Below, one piece after another: positions 1 through 11,954 of a DNA stretch of 64,000 nt; positions within the stretch are counted from its first letter, which is position 1, and each line of letters begins with the position of its first letter. Source of the DNA: Telmatactis stephensoni (lineage: Eukaryota; Cnidaria; Anthozoa; Actiniaria; Isophelliidae); the NCBI GenBank assembly GCA_029948255.1, contig JALIZF010001914.1, positions 62,001 through 126,000 on the forward strand, read 5' to 3'. Below the pieces are notes generated by a model. That model was given only the letters and a program-made list of their open reading frames with translations, had not been told where the DNA came from and did no database searches. Made by a program: the position numbers and the translations under genes.

Positions 1-1415
1 GCGATCAGCCGTGGAGACACAACAACAAGGGAATCCTCGAAAGCGAACGAGTTTGTGGACTTTTTCTCAGGATTTGCTGCACCGGTTTGGGATAAATATA
101 ATGTTGACTGGGTACCAACGCTTAACCTTGGCAAGAAGGAATTTGGCAAAACAAGCGACAACAATCAAACGGCTGAACGGGCCGAGAGAGCGAAGGAAAG
201 AAGGAAGCGATCCTTGGAACGACAAGAAATTGAAGCCGTCAAGAAAAGAATGCAGATCGAACAAACTGGTTTACCCATCAATGAAATTGATTTTACATCA
301 AACACAGATTCTGTTATGGATTCTGCTTGTTTTGAAGCCCCCGAAGAGCCTTGTGTTTTACTTCTGAGGAAGACGAGAACGAAAAGCGAACGCAGACATT
401 GAGAAAGAACAGTCAACTTCAACACAAGACTTTGAGGTGGTTTTCGAAGGCTGAAGAATAACAAATATATTGTTTTACAAGGCCAGTTACCAAGCACCAG
501 ATAGAGATTACTTTAAATCTGTGGAAATCGTTCGTTTCTACACAGGATTGCCTTCGTATGATGTTCTGACCGTTGTGTTCGATCGTGTCGCTCCTCGTGT
601 AAATCGTAAGTCTAAATTTACAAATCTGAATAGCTTTCAGGAATTTGTGCTTGTGTTAATGAAGTTCCGTCTCAACGTCCCACTTCAAGATTTGGCATAC
701 CGTTTTGATGTGTCAATTTCAAGTGTCTCGAGGATCTTCAAATCTTGGCTGACAACAATGGATTCAGCATTGTCATGTTTATCTACTGGCCAGACAGAGA
801 CCAGTTGTGGAAAACAATGCCTATGTGTTTTGAATACACATTTGGCAAAAAAGTAAAAGTGATAATTGACTGTTTCGAGGTATTCATAGAAAAACCTTAC
901 AAACTTTATTGGCTAGAGCTCAAACTTTCAGTTCATACAAGAATCACAATACTATAAAGATCCTGATTGGTATCTCACCACAAGGAACTATATCTTTTGT
1001 GTCCCAAGCTTGGGGTGGACGCACCTCAGACAAATACCTGACAGAAAACTGTGGGATTTTGGACAAAATTCTACCTGGTGACACAGTGATGGCTGATCGA
1101 GGGTTCACAATCACAGAAAGTGTCGGTTTGAAACATGGAAAATTGGTAATTCCAGCATTTACCAAGGGAAAGAGTCAGTTACATCCGATTGATGTTGAAC
1201 ATTCTCGTGGTATTGCTAATGTCAGAATACATGTAGAACGAGTAATTGGATTGTTGCGACGCAAGTACACTATTCTGAAAGGTACCATGCCCACAGATTT
1301 TCTAAATTCTAATCCAAATGGACCTTTAGAATCTCAGGTACCACTAGTTGACCGCATTCTGAGAGTTTGCTCAGCCCTTGTTAATTTCTGTCCATCAGTA
1401 GTACCATTTGATTAG
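1..1415 (+). pseudogene. DDE_Tnp_4-type DNA transposase, decayed
   Basis: This is a broken transposase gene read in several frames: about 1-402, 470-856, 745-957 and 909-1415. The first part is open from base 1 and ends in a long basic/acidic coiled region, as in the N-terminal part of THAP-like transposase proteins; its beginning lies outside the window. The second part has the helix-turn-helix pattern that precedes DDE_Tnp_4 (LMKFRLNVPLQDLAYRF, then SVSRIFKSW). The third and fourth parts carry the catalytic core: IDCFE (first Asp), MADRGF (second Asp) and [13 protein letters not shown] (Glu). Frameshifts lie near 440, 750 and 905, so it cannot make one protein. Its neighbour on the opposite strand encodes a SWIM-YqaJ-PHD-Ulp1 protein, a pairing I associate with ISL2EU/IS4EU transposons. 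A PIF/Harbinger relative is the main alternative. The family call is firm; the superfamily name is inferred. Confidence 0.75.
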
Positions 1416-1614
1416 TTTTTGTTTTTGTAAAGGGAAACAGGTTCCAGGGTTTGTGCTACTCTTTGTAATTCTTGAAATGCATGAGTCATTTGAAATCCCT
1501 GCATCCCTTCCCCCCCTCAGGGCATTCACTTTTTGGTGATGTTAAACAGTGAGTACCCCATGCTTGGGCCTATGGGGATACTGTAAGGGGTGACTCCTCT
1601 GCTGTTCATGATAA

Positions 1615-1830
1615 ATTGATATTGAATAGCCCAATTTTGATATATTGTTGAGTTGCCGCACACAAAAGAATCAGTACGAGGCTCGGGAATAATGCTTAGT
1701 GGTGTACAACTAAACAAATATTAAATCGCTCACCACTAAGCATTATTCCCCTAAGCTTCGAACTGATTCTTTTGTGTGTGGCAACTCAACCATATATTGA
1801 ATGTGGGCTGTTGATATTTGTTTTGGGGAT
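1615..1830. repeat. Inverted-repeat hairpin (MITE-like)
   Basis: Two arms of about 55-60 bases (roughly 1648-1704 and 1731-1791) are reverse complements with a ~25-base loop. Each arm contains ACACAAAAGAATCAGT and AATAATGCTTAGTGGTG or its complement. Weaker similarity extends outward to about 1615 and 1830. It codes for nothing and sits just downstream of the transposase relic, so it is either a separate foldback insertion or part of that element's interior. Confidence 0.7.
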
Positions 1831-1831
1831 A

Positions 1832-2885
1832 AAAAGCAAGTACACATTTTCTTTTTACTTAAAGCAACTTTCAAATCATTCATGCATAAAGAAAACACAT
1901 TTTATAGTGCATTTGAAACCCCTTCAATAATAGAAAGACATTCTCTGGTAAATAAATAATTACTTTGGGCTTTTCAAATTGTCTCAAAACAGCAGCAGAA
2001 GTCTCAAGTTCAAGTTCTCTTGATATTAAACAACCTTTTAAGCTCACTGCACACCATGAGAAACGGCCAGGCCAAACTGCTACATGAGGCACTTTACTCA
2101 CCATCTGTGCATCTATTTTACTCTTTTTGCCTTTGTCTTGAGGTGAGCAAAGTACCTTGCCTGGCTGTTTCCTCAGGCTGTTTCTCACCATGGGCAGTTT
2201 GCTTTATGCAATTTTTTGTTGAATGTGTGGCACCAAACCTGTTCTATGTATATGGGTATTACAATTCTAGTCAGTAGACTATCAAGTTATTAGGTTGTTG
2301 GTACTGGATATGTAGGTTTGAACAGCATCACACAATCCTCATGTAATAAAATTATTACTAGAAGTCATAAATTTCATAACATAATTATAATAAACAATGT
2401 AAAATATTTATTCACATGAAACTAAACAATGTTCAAGTTATTTGTAATAATATGATTATAACATGTTTTCAATTTATTTTGAATTACAGGGGCTTGTTTC
2501 ATTTCCATGTTCCCAGTAACTTTTTGGACCTGTACAGTTAATATAGGTCTTGAAGCAACTTTTAATTTTAAGTTACTATGGGCATGTAAGGAAGCACTTG
2601 TAACCCAGTTGCATAGCATGTATGCATACAGCCTGTTTATCTATGAAAAATCAAACAGTGTGACAAAACCAAAATGAGTTTCAATAAAATTATGATTTTC
2701 ATGTACAGGCTTGTGTACTAATTAATGCAAAGATAACTTTGCCCCATTTGGTGAGCTTGCATGTGTAATTGTAGAATAAAAATTAAAAATTTATCCATTT
2801 TTACATTGGTCACATGAGGCTCACTTTGGATAAGAACAAATAGATTGTTGTATTTATGGTCATGTTCTAGTAAAAATTATATTCT
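1832..2885. other. AT-rich non-coding stretch
   Basis: I see no credible gene. Short open frames on both strands (for example about 1880-2191 minus) have no recognisable motif. The position, between the transposase and the 3' end of the minus-strand YqaJ/Ulp1 gene, suggests spacer inside the same decayed DNA transposon. Confidence 0.4.
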
Positions 2886-2889
2886 ATCA

Positions 2890-5487
2890 TCAAAATGTGG
2901 GAAACATGCTTATTTTTCCATCTTTTAAACAAGCCAATAAATGTGAACGCATTCTTGGAATATCAAAAGTAATGAGACTGGGATCAGCCCCAAAACCTAA
3001 ACATGTTGCAAATGCAACAGCAAAAACTCCACAATCACTGCCATTGTTTTGTTGTTGAACAGGTACATAATCTAAACTAGTTAATTGTCCACCAAGTAAG
3101 TCTTTAGTCTGATCTTCAGCCTCTTGTGTTATGGCATCATGATAAAGACTGTCATAGAGGTTAACCATACCAGGTATACATCCTATTGAACTTATGCAAA
3201 CCCAGTGGTCACTTCCAGTATGCAAAATTTGAGTAAATTCTCCTGACACAATATCAAAGTTTCTAACTCTAACCCAAGATTGGGCGTTGTAGCCCTTCAA
3301 TCATTGGGTTTAACCTCCTTGATAAGAACTTGTGCAGCTTGTATGATGTCAGAATAAGCCATCCAGCAGGATCACTGATCAATATTATAATCCGAGCTGC
3401 CTTAAGTTTGCAAGGTTACCATACGTGTTTAAATGACCCAGTTGATACTTTGGTGATAAACAATGTCATTGTCACTATTTCATCTTCATCTGTCAGACTA
3501 GGTTCTGCAGGTGATTCAGGTAAAGAGCAAGAAGTAGAAGTGGTAGCCCTTGTCGAAATTGACTTTTTGTCTTTTACTCTGCATATATAACACATCCAAG
3601 TTGTTTTTGGAATTACTGGGCAAGCAACTCATAATGTAAAAAAATTATCATTGTCACAATTGGCATTATGGCATTTCATCAAGTCTATCTGTAGAAGTTG
3701 CTTTAGCTTTACAAACACAAATGTGTCACAAAGATGAAGAGCATTATGACAGAAGATGGTAACTGTTGTTTATTCTGGGATTTTTTCCTACTTTTTTACT
3801 CAGGTAGCCTTGTAACAATGTGGACAGTACCATGTTTGTGGAATTTGTACATCCCTTAAGCCAAACATGCTGTGTGAAATGGGCCATATGGACATTTGGA
3901 TTACTGCATGATATAACATCATTATTAAGCTGTCCTTTACAGAAACAAATATTTTTGGTAGTGGATACGGTTCCAGGTATCCAGATGAATCAATTGAAAA
4001 CACAACAAAGTAGTATTTCCTCTCTGATAAAGTAAATAACTGCTGTTGCACTTGGAAGAAATAATTATGCTCTCTCTTAGCTTGAAATGGCCATTTAATT
4101 TCTGTAAACAAGAGCTTGGCTTAGTAGCATACTCAATGAACTCATCATTTGTTATTGAAATTGGGCATTTGATTTCAGCAACACCCAATCCACAACAGTC
4201 ACAAGAGACTGTCTGGTGTTGCATGAATATAAGGATAGTCTTTATGTATAAATAGTCCACATTTCTCAATCTTAAAGTTGACATGGTTCAGTTTCATATG
4301 CTGTTCATATGTCTTGATTGCTACCTCCTCGTACTTACAACCATGTTTAATGGCCTTGGTGTTAAGTTTATACAAATGTGGGTAACATATTGATTGAATC
4401 AGTGATTGTGAAGGCTGGGCTAAATTGGTATGGTAGACAGCACCACAAACTGAGGCTCCGATTCTGCCTGCCCTGTGCCTAAAAAACCCTGGTCCCTTTG
4501 CTTGAGCTCGGGTGTCTTGTTCAACGATAGCAATTTCTTTCTCTGAGATATTGACCTTGACCTCCACACACTTTCGCAACAGTTCATGATACTGAAGGTA
4601 TAAATTAACAGAGTCATAAAGGCCTGTCAAAACTGGTACATTCCGACTTTTCGATATAAATTGGTCAGAATAAGGGTCAATTAAACTCAAAATTGCGGCT
4701 TTTGTGTTACAGGCACTGAGCTTTCTATAAAATTCCGATACTTTTTCGATTTCCGCCGCTGAAGAAACAAGAGTTTCACTGCCGTTAGTACCGAAAATTT
4801 TGTTTTGAACGCCACTTCGTGTCCCATTATCATCTAGGGAGTCAATCTTAAAATCAAGGTTTTCTTTGCGTTTTCTTGCTGAAGTATATCGATGTCTTTT
4901 ACCCTTTCATATGATACTTTGCTCACATAGCTTGGAAGGAGCCAAGTGCACTTTACTTGCGTACACGCTAACTTGCCATGGATGCGTGTCCAGCATTCAA
5001 TGTCAAATAAGACACTAGCGACATGAGAACACCATTCAGCTAATCCTGCTTTACAGCCTAAGCAATGTGCTGAAAAAATTCTACCATCTTTACCAGATAT
5101 TATCCAAATGTCCACGAGGGGATCATTCATCCGTTGTGAGTGGCGAACTTACGCCACAACAACATGCTTGTTTTTGATCAACTTTCCCTTTACTGAGGCA
5201 ACAAACCCAGATACCACTTGATTATAAGCCTCAAGACTCTTGCAGCACTTGAACTGATCGTTTGTGTAGCAACTTGTCTCAAGAACTAAAAAGCTAAACA
5301 AATCAGACTGTTTTATTGGCGGTAAACACTCGGGGTCAAGCTCCTCGTCTTGAATAGTCGCCGGATCAACGCCAATATTTTCAATTTTCTGAATATAACG
5401 CTCTTTTATACGACCCTCAAGGATTGTAGCATATTTGGAGAGTATTGGAGTGGTCATCCATGGAGATTCAAAGCGAATCACGGCCAC
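2890..5487 (-). pseudogene. SWIM zinc finger - YqaJ nuclease - PHD - Ulp1 accessory gene of a DNA transposon, decayed
   Basis: Reading from 5487 down, several minus-strand frames together give one multi-domain protein. The N-terminal part has the motif CCKSLEAYNQVVSGF. An in-frame TAA near 5149 then interrupts it, and a SWIM zinc finger follows (about 5130-4834; AHCLGCKAGLAEWCSH). A YqaJ-type exonuclease core lies at about 4690-3870 (RAGRIGASVCGAVY, ATPDSLL, then in another frame GVAEIKCP, the E-x-K catalytic motif). A PHD-finger tail ends in WYCPHC (about 3800). A C-terminal Ulp1-like cysteine protease sits at 3300-2890, with HWVCIS, a VNLYDS aspartate and QQNNGSDCGVFAV supplying His, Asp, Gln and Cys. 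There is one stop and at least three frame changes, so it is dead. The expected role in an intact element is an accessory nuclease/protease acting with the plus-strand transposase. Some frame changes could be small introns, but I see no good splice pairs. Confidence 0.7.
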
Positions 5488-5589
5488 ACAAAACCACAGA
5501 AGATAAAAACACTACAGAGTTGGCTTATCTCTACATACATTTCGTGGTTGAGAGGGGCACAACAATGGCGGACACTAAATTAGCATATG

Positions 5590-6080
5590 GCTGTGACGTC
5601 ACGTGAAAACCAAGAATTGTTGTTTTGTTACATCGCTGTACTTGTACCTAGTGTTACCCGTAGTTGTTGAATCGTAAGGGAGGGAATTGTAGTATTGGAG
5701 TTCCTTTGTTATCGATTTTGTTATTACCGGACTACCTGTGTGTGACATAGAAACGAGGTTACGAAAACACATGTAAAATAAAGTACAGTGAGCCGCCATC
5801 TTGGTCTATTTATTGTTGAATACACAACAGTATCGATTCCTAAATTTCAAATGAAAGCTGCTTCAATGCAATTACTGTATTTATAGTGGAGTTTAGCTTA
5901 TAAAATGCCCATGACTAGTGAAAAATCTTGCCCTGCTTTGCTGTAAACTGCTGGAAATTGCACTGCCTCATTTTCATGTCTGCCTCGTTTTCATGGCACA
6001 TTCTCAACTACGACGATAGATTGACAGATAGATAGATTGAAAACCCAAACCTAGACTCATGCCGGCCTAAAGGCCTGGGC
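5590..6080. other. Non-coding stretch
   Basis: No gene is visible. The start contains paired TGACGTCACG and GTGACGTCA-like sequence just upstream of the minus-strand accessory gene, so its promoter or the end of the transposon could lie here. I cannot identify the terminal repeat. Confidence 0.3.
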
Positions 6081-6590
6081 ATGAGTAACGAGTGCTCATC
6101 CCCCATTTTTGATTTTATGTACACAGGAATCCCAAATCTAAATGAACAAGCAGGAGTACTGGAAACAAAAGTCCCAGTCCTCCAATCATTCAAATCAAGG
6201 AATTTAAACATGGAGGATATAGAGATCCTCAAGAACAACTCAGAGGAGCATTGTAGATTGTGAGGAGGAATTCCAAGATATATATTCTCAACAAGAATGC
6301 AGCCTTTCATCCTCCGAATTAGGAAGCAAAGCAAAATGTCAGAATATGATTGTACTGCACTAAAAGCAGTTATATTTGTGCTTCATTCAAGATCTCAAAA
6401 ATATGAACTGGGAATCAAGCCAGACAGTGCAGTCAAGTTTCTTTCCAAAGTATTGACTGTGGCAGATGAAAGCAAGAATGCATTACAAGCAGCTGAAGAC
6501 ATTTTGAAGCTCAGAATACGTGAGAGAATTGAGAATGTAGAGAAAAAGATTGGAAGCCTTGACACCAAAATAGAGAAATCATTGCTTTAA
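6081..6590 (+). CDS. Unrecognised open frames, possible coiled coil
   Basis: Two adjacent plus-strand frames (6081-6263 and 6297-6590) encode 60 and 97 residues. I recognise no domain. The second ends in a heptad-like charged stretch (LKLRIRERIENVEKKIGSLD) that could form a coiled coil. There is no good splice context and no neighbour that suggests a job. It is probably a relic of a mobile-element protein, or chance. Confidence 0.2.
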
Positions 6591-6599
6591 GGCGGAAGA

Positions 6600-8050
6600 G
6601 TGAACTTGAAGGTGAAAAAGATGTCTTAAAATAAAGGTTGTCTAACTTAAAAGAGTTAGAAAAAAAATGAAAGCTCCTTTTCACAATGGAAAACACAGAA
6701 TGTAGAATAGAACAGAACGACACACTAGGTGAATACTTGTCTCTTCCAGATTACACTGATAATACAATTTAAAGTGATTATAAAAACAGGTACTTGACAT
6801 AACAAGAAAACAAGGAATAAAGCATTTTCAATTTGCATTTAATAGGGCTCATAGGGCTCACTGAGCAACTTCATACTTAATGGTAAAACAACTCTAGTTT
6901 GCATGCAAACTTTCCTTCTTTTTTCCTGTCAATTTTTTCATTAAATTCCAGACCCAAACTTGAGCTGTATTTACACATTAGTGGGGTTGAAATAAGGCTA
7001 GATGTTTAAGCACCTTTACTGAAGGAATCTTTGCAAAATGAAGAATACATGATCCTCAATGATTCATTCATAATGAGAAGATTTTTGAAGCTACGAATCC
7101 AACTACAAGTGCATCAAACTTTCAAAATGTTCTCTGTGTCCTTCGTCTTTTGAGCAGTTTTTGATCAATCTCGATCCTTTGTTGCATGAGATTATGTATT
7201 TTGCAAGAAAAGGTAAAAGAACAAATAATTTTACGCATAAATGAAATCATTTGTAGTATGTTGGCATCAAATATGACTTTACGTACACATTCTCGAAAAA
7301 AGTAGGTAATTTCAATTCATTGGAACTGACTTGACATCAAATTGAAGCACTGCCGAAACCATACCTTCACACTTGTTGATGAACAAAACTAAAGAATATT
7401 GATTTTTATAATGATGTTAAGTGTTGTTGGCGAAGCTCAGTTGTGTAAAACAACAAAAGTTTTTGTTAAAGGGATTAATATTTGGCAATAACTTTTGAAA
7501 AGGCCACAAAAATGGAAAACTCTATGGAAGTTTAAAATTGTACCAGAGCTCCCCTAAACAAAAAATTAACTGATTATAGGTCTGATCGCACATATAAGGT
7601 GGTTTATCCCGATGGAAGCAATGCACAAACTTTGCCAGGCTTTGCCATAAAGTAAGGTTAAAGAAAGAAAGGAAGGAAGAAAGAAAGAAGGCAGGCAGCC
7701 TATTATGAAGCTTATTCTGATAGTGAAATGTAAGAAGAAACTATACATATAACTGACAACATCATCCCACACAGTTTACTCTCAAGAATTGATGGATTTG
7801 ATGGAAGTGTTTGAGGATGAAAGCATTCTCAATTGTAATCTAGATGTAACTGCTGTTGGTCACAGAGGAATAGAGGAGGATGGTAAGGATCAGGGGTATT
7901 GAAGGATATACTTTGTAGCTTTTGGAAAGAGGTTTTTAGTTCATTAACAGTTGGGGCTCTTGAAAAAGTACCAAATGTGAGGCATGATCATGGTAAGAAT
8001 GAGTATCCCACCACTTCAGTACACACTGCAAATTGCCACAGAACCCCCAA
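6600..8050. other. Non-coding stretch with a purine-rich simple repeat
   Basis: There are no convincing genes. A GAAAG/GGAAG purine-rich tract lies at about 7659-7699. The stretch leads into the BEL relic. Confidence 0.4.
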
Positions 8051-8055
8051 AACAG

Positions 8056-8395
8056 TTACTGTCACCTATGTACTTCCACACGCCACTGGCCAACAACAAC
8101 AAAAGCATCATGGAGTCAGTTACTGTTACAGTTACAGTTACAGTTACAGAAGCATCATGGAGTCAGTTACTGTTACAGTTACAGTTACAGTTACTGTCAC
8201 CTACGTACTTCCACACGCCACTGGCCAACAACAGTTACAGTTACAGTTACAGTTACAGTTACAGTTACAGTTACAGTTACAAAAGCATCATGGAGTCAGT
8301 TACTGTTACAGTTACAGTTACAGTTACAGTTACTGTCACCTACGTACTTCCACACGCCACTGGCCAACAACAACAAAAGCATCATGGAGTCAATA
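8056..8395 (+). repeat. Compound minisatellite: GTTACA hexamers inside a longer unit
   Basis: A hexanucleotide (GTTACA)n run, up to about ten copies, alternates with a longer unit. That unit contains CACCTA(C/T)GTACTTCCACACG (copies beginning about 8061, 8196 and 8335) and the string AGCATCATGGAGTCA (ATG at 8110, 8157, 8290 and 8384). The hexamer length keeps all three plus frames open, giving Leu-Gln, Val-Thr or Tyr-Ser dipeptide runs. The last ATG begins the recognisable BEL gag, so the array arose by repeated duplication across the gag start codon and its leader. Confidence 0.9.
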
Positions 8396-9590
8396 GCAAA
8401 GGTAGCGCAACTTCAACACTTACCACAAGCCAAGCCAGAAATATTCAAAGGTGACGATAAGTACAAAACCAGATTCTTTCTGTGGGAGACAGCTTTTGAT
8501 GCTCATGTTGATTCAGCACCTGTGATCTCGCAACAAAAGCTTTACCTCCTGTACCAGCACTTGGAAAAGCTAAAAAGGTTGTCGAGCAGCTACAGTTTAT
8601 GATAAACCAACCATCGCTTAGAACTGACATCCAGCCATATTGTATACAGACTTTGAGAAAAAGCTCACCAACTGGCCAAAGATAGGAAGCAATGACGCTC
8701 AAGCCATGAAAGAATACAGTAACGTCTTAAGCCAAGTTAAGATGGCAAGTCAGTACATCCCAAATCTCAAGATATTCGAGTATCCCTCCAAAATTCAAGC
8801 CCTTGTGGACAAGCTCCCCAGATGGTTCAAGATCAAATGGTCAGCTAAAATACAGATGCTACAACAGGATAAAAGATACAATGCCCTTCCACCATTTGCT
8901 AGTTTTGAAATGTTCCATGCTGAACACATGAACATTTCACAGATAAATTACAGTACGAGTACAACCAGCTTGCCCTCTAGAGCAACGACAACTTGCAACA
9001 ACCCCTCAACGTACCAAAGAAAGAGTCCAAGTAACTGCCTTGGCTACCAAAACTTGACCTGCATCAAATGAGTCCATACCTCAAGTACATCAATCTGCTA
9101 GTGAAGTATTCTGCAAATACCATGACTCAAAGACACACACGTTAACAGACTGCCAGAAGTTCCAAGACTTGAGTTATCAACAAAGAAAGGATTTCGTATT
9201 CAAGAACAGATTGTTTCAATTGTGCAAACACTGCCAAACACGCTGCCTGCACAAGAATTTGCAGTACGCAACAGAAGACTCATTCATGTGCACGAATTGT
9301 TCTTGTAGAAGTAACACACCAATCATGCCCTTCCTCTAAGAACTTAACATATGCAGTACTTGACGATCAATCGACAGACATGTTCATAACAGAATCACTG
9401 CTTGATAAGCAAGGAATAATTGACAAAGACGTCAACTTGCAAGTTAACACCATTGTAGGAACCAACACTATATGCACAAAAAAATTGTTTGGCTTGCAGA
9501 TACAAGACATTAATTACGATCATGCGCCTATTAAAGTTCCTTATGCCTACACTCGAGAAGAAAGAATGAAAAAAGAGCAGCTGTCCTAGA
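8384..9590 (+). pseudogene. BEL/Pao retrotransposon gag-protease relic
   Basis: From the ATG at 8384 the frame reads the start of a BEL/Pao gag (DUF1759-like: KPEIFKGDDKYKTRFFLWE). It shifts near 8570 and continues at 8640-9071 with the typical DFEKKLTNWPKIG and LVDKLPRWFKIKW segments. A cysteine/histidine knuckle region follows at about 9110-9310 (CKYHDSKTHTLTDC), then a retropepsin-like segment (DUF1758-like) at about 9350-9590 with LDDQST as the active-site aspartate motif and KVPYAYTREE downstream. No reverse transcriptase, integrase or long terminal repeats are visible. Several frame breaks show that it is inactive. Intact proteins would form the particle and process the polyprotein. Confidence 0.7.
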
Positions 9591-9599
9591 TGTGTATAT

Positions 9600-9975
9600 T
9601 GCAACAGTTTTTGTTGAGAGAGTGAAAGAATTAAAGAGTGGATGAAGGACAAAAGGAAAGAAGCATCATTTTCTTTAATGATTTTCTATAGTCATTTAAG
9701 ATATTTGTTATAGGTTTTTCCTTGAGTTTATTACCTAAAATTCGAAATATAAATATGGTTATATGGCAGCCAGGCTAATTCAGTTATATTTATTATCATA
9801 ACACAACTTATTTAAAGAGGAGGAAAATGAAAAGGAGGAAAGAAAGTTAGAAAGAAAATAAGAACGTAAGATTGAATGATTGCATTGCAAGACAAATAAA
9901 GACATTTTCTTTAATGATTTCCTATGGTCATTTCAAACATTTGATATATGTTTTTTCTTGAGTTCTTATCTAAAA
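9600..9975. repeat. Diverged direct repeat, ~235-base period
   Basis: A segment around 9667-9737 (ATTTTCTTTAATGATTTTC and following bases) is repeated at about 9903-9973 with roughly 80 per cent identity. Purine-rich AAAGGA-like sequence precedes both copies. It looks like an old tandem duplication just downstream of the BEL relic. Confidence 0.5.
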
Positions 9976-11650
9976 AAACAAAATAAAATACTGAAAATAG
10001 TAAATTACAATTATTTGTTTACTTAAACGTGGTCCACACAAGAACGAAAATGCTAACGTAACTGCAAATACAACATATGAATGCAAATGCAGGAATCATG
10101 TAGTTAGGCATGCATAACTGAGGCAAAGGCATGATGGCTTACCTCTGCTTTTGTGCAAAAACAGAATCATGATGAAAACTCAAGCACAGGGGCACAAATA
10201 TAAGCACGTACAAGAAAATGAAACATTTGTAATTCCTTGAGCTTGCACTTGCATTTGTATTTTCATTGACTTAAAAATCCTAGGTTTCACTGTGAAATCT
10301 CAATGTCGTAAAGGTTGATTTTACAATGAAAGTCGATAACAAGATGCTAAACTCTTGTGGGCTGTGTCAGTGTCTCTAAGAAAAAAGAAAATGAAAAATG
10401 AAATGAAAATGTATTACGAACATTACTGAAAGCAATGCCAAGAGTGACAAAAATAGGATCCATACGTAATAAGTTTTTTAAGGGTAATAAGGTTTTTACT
10501 GACTTTATGTGTTCTCGTTTTGATAAACTAATATGCAGAATGTGATTATTGAAGCTTTATTCACCAACTACTCTTTCATTTCCTTACATTTGACAAGTTT
10601 CTTTTTGTTTGCAACAAATTCAGTAAGAGAAAATGTTCAACTGTTAATCAATATGATTACTTCACAACTTACATTACTGTATCAATTAGCTTGAGATAAT
10701 AGGAAAAACTGTTTTATTATAGGTTTAAACTAATCCTGATTGAAATCAGTCTCAATAAAAGCTATGATTCATCATAAGTGTGCACTGCACCTGCCACTTT
10801 AAAAACGCAATTTTAACTTTCTTTCCATTTTTTGGCATCTGTTGCTTTGGTAGGTTGCAAAAGTCTTGAAAAAGAGGGGGGAAATCCTGTTCAAGGTTGA
10901 AACCTTGTTTTTTTTATATATTTGAAGCTCTTGCAAAATGGACGTTTTTGTAACATGGGTACATGCACCGACAAAACTGCAGTTTACACCTGATAGATAT
11001 AACTGATTTGTGCGATACTCTGTTATGCATGCTAATGTACTTCTTTATAGATAGTATGAATTATAGAGCTGTAAGATAAATAGCCACTAATATATAAGAA
11101 TTTGAGTCTAAAAAACGCAATTTTTTACTTTCTTTGAACCTTTGTTACATACATGTAAAAATGTACATACTTATTTACGACTTTTTTGGTATGCCACAAA
11201 ACAGCATTTTACCTCTTTTGTGGTAAGGAAGGAATACTAAGGGTGGTATATAGGACCTATATAGCCATATTATGGTACACTGATCCAGTTTTACCAGATC
11301 ATTATGTAACTCTACGATTGAAGAATGAGTTGCTAGTTTCACTCGCGATAAATGTACATAACATACAAATAAGATAACATGGTAACAAAAAAGACACTCG
11401 CGCACGCGCGCGAGAGAGAGTGAGATATTCAGTGTTCATTAATATTTTCTGATAATGAATAGCGAAAGGTTTATTAGTAATAGATTGTTACAGGGCATAG
11501 GAAATGATATATTTCTGGTCCTACATATAGTACTACCTTTCTCTTTGCTGATTATGTGCCGTTAGCATTATTAGGACTGGTAAACAGTTTACAATAAAAG
11601 TTTGAGAGCAGCTAAGCCCTTGCCTTCAAGGAGTCGAAATAGAAAGGGCA
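9976..11650. other. AT-rich non-coding stretch
   Basis: I see no gene. A short motif, AAAAACGCAATTTT followed by ACTTTCTTT, occurs twice (about 10800 and 11112). An alternating GC/GA simple tract (GCGCACGCGCGCGAGAGAGAG) lies at about 11398-11420. Short open frames at 11175-11405 overlap on both strands and look like chance. Confidence 0.4.
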
Positions 11651-11653
11651 GGG

Positions 11654-11812
11654 ATGGCTCTTACAAATGCCATGAAAACTTCACACAAAAGTGTTGGCAT
11701 TGTCACAGCCTTTATGCATGGTGTGATAAAAACAAGACTGGAGGACCCTAAATATCAAGAATTGGTTGATGCAGTCCAAGAATGTGTTGAAAAAGACGGT
11801 ATCGACATCTAG
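11654..11812 (+). CDS. Small open frame of unknown nature (52 aa)
   Basis: An ATG-initiated frame encodes a 52-residue peptide beginning MALTNAMKTSHKSVGIVTAF and ending in a charged, helical-looking stretch. I recognise no family. It directly precedes a LINE relic and could be an unrelated scrap. The amino acid composition is protein-like, but there is no other support. Confidence 0.15.
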   Translation: MALTNAMKTSHKSVGIVTAFMHGVIKTRLEDPKYQELVDAVQECVEKDGIDI

Positions 11813-11954
11813 GCACAAAGGATGTATACTTTAATGCTGTTTTGTGCCCAAAAAAGTAATTTTAAAGTTTTGTTTTCTTAATAAATGACTTTACATTTTT
11901 TTTTGTTAGAACAGGAGCAGGAAGTATAAGTAATGAAGTGCTTTTTATAGCCTG

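Noticed and set aside
2890..5487. YqaJ domain as a sign of an integrated virus
   Set aside because: No capsid, polymerase or packaging gene is present. The combination with a DDE transposase fits a DNA transposon.
8056..8395. Three long overlapping reading frames encoding Val-Thr, Leu-Gln or Tyr-Ser repeats
   Set aside because: All three frames stay open only because of the hexamer period. The only supported coding sequence begins at 8384.
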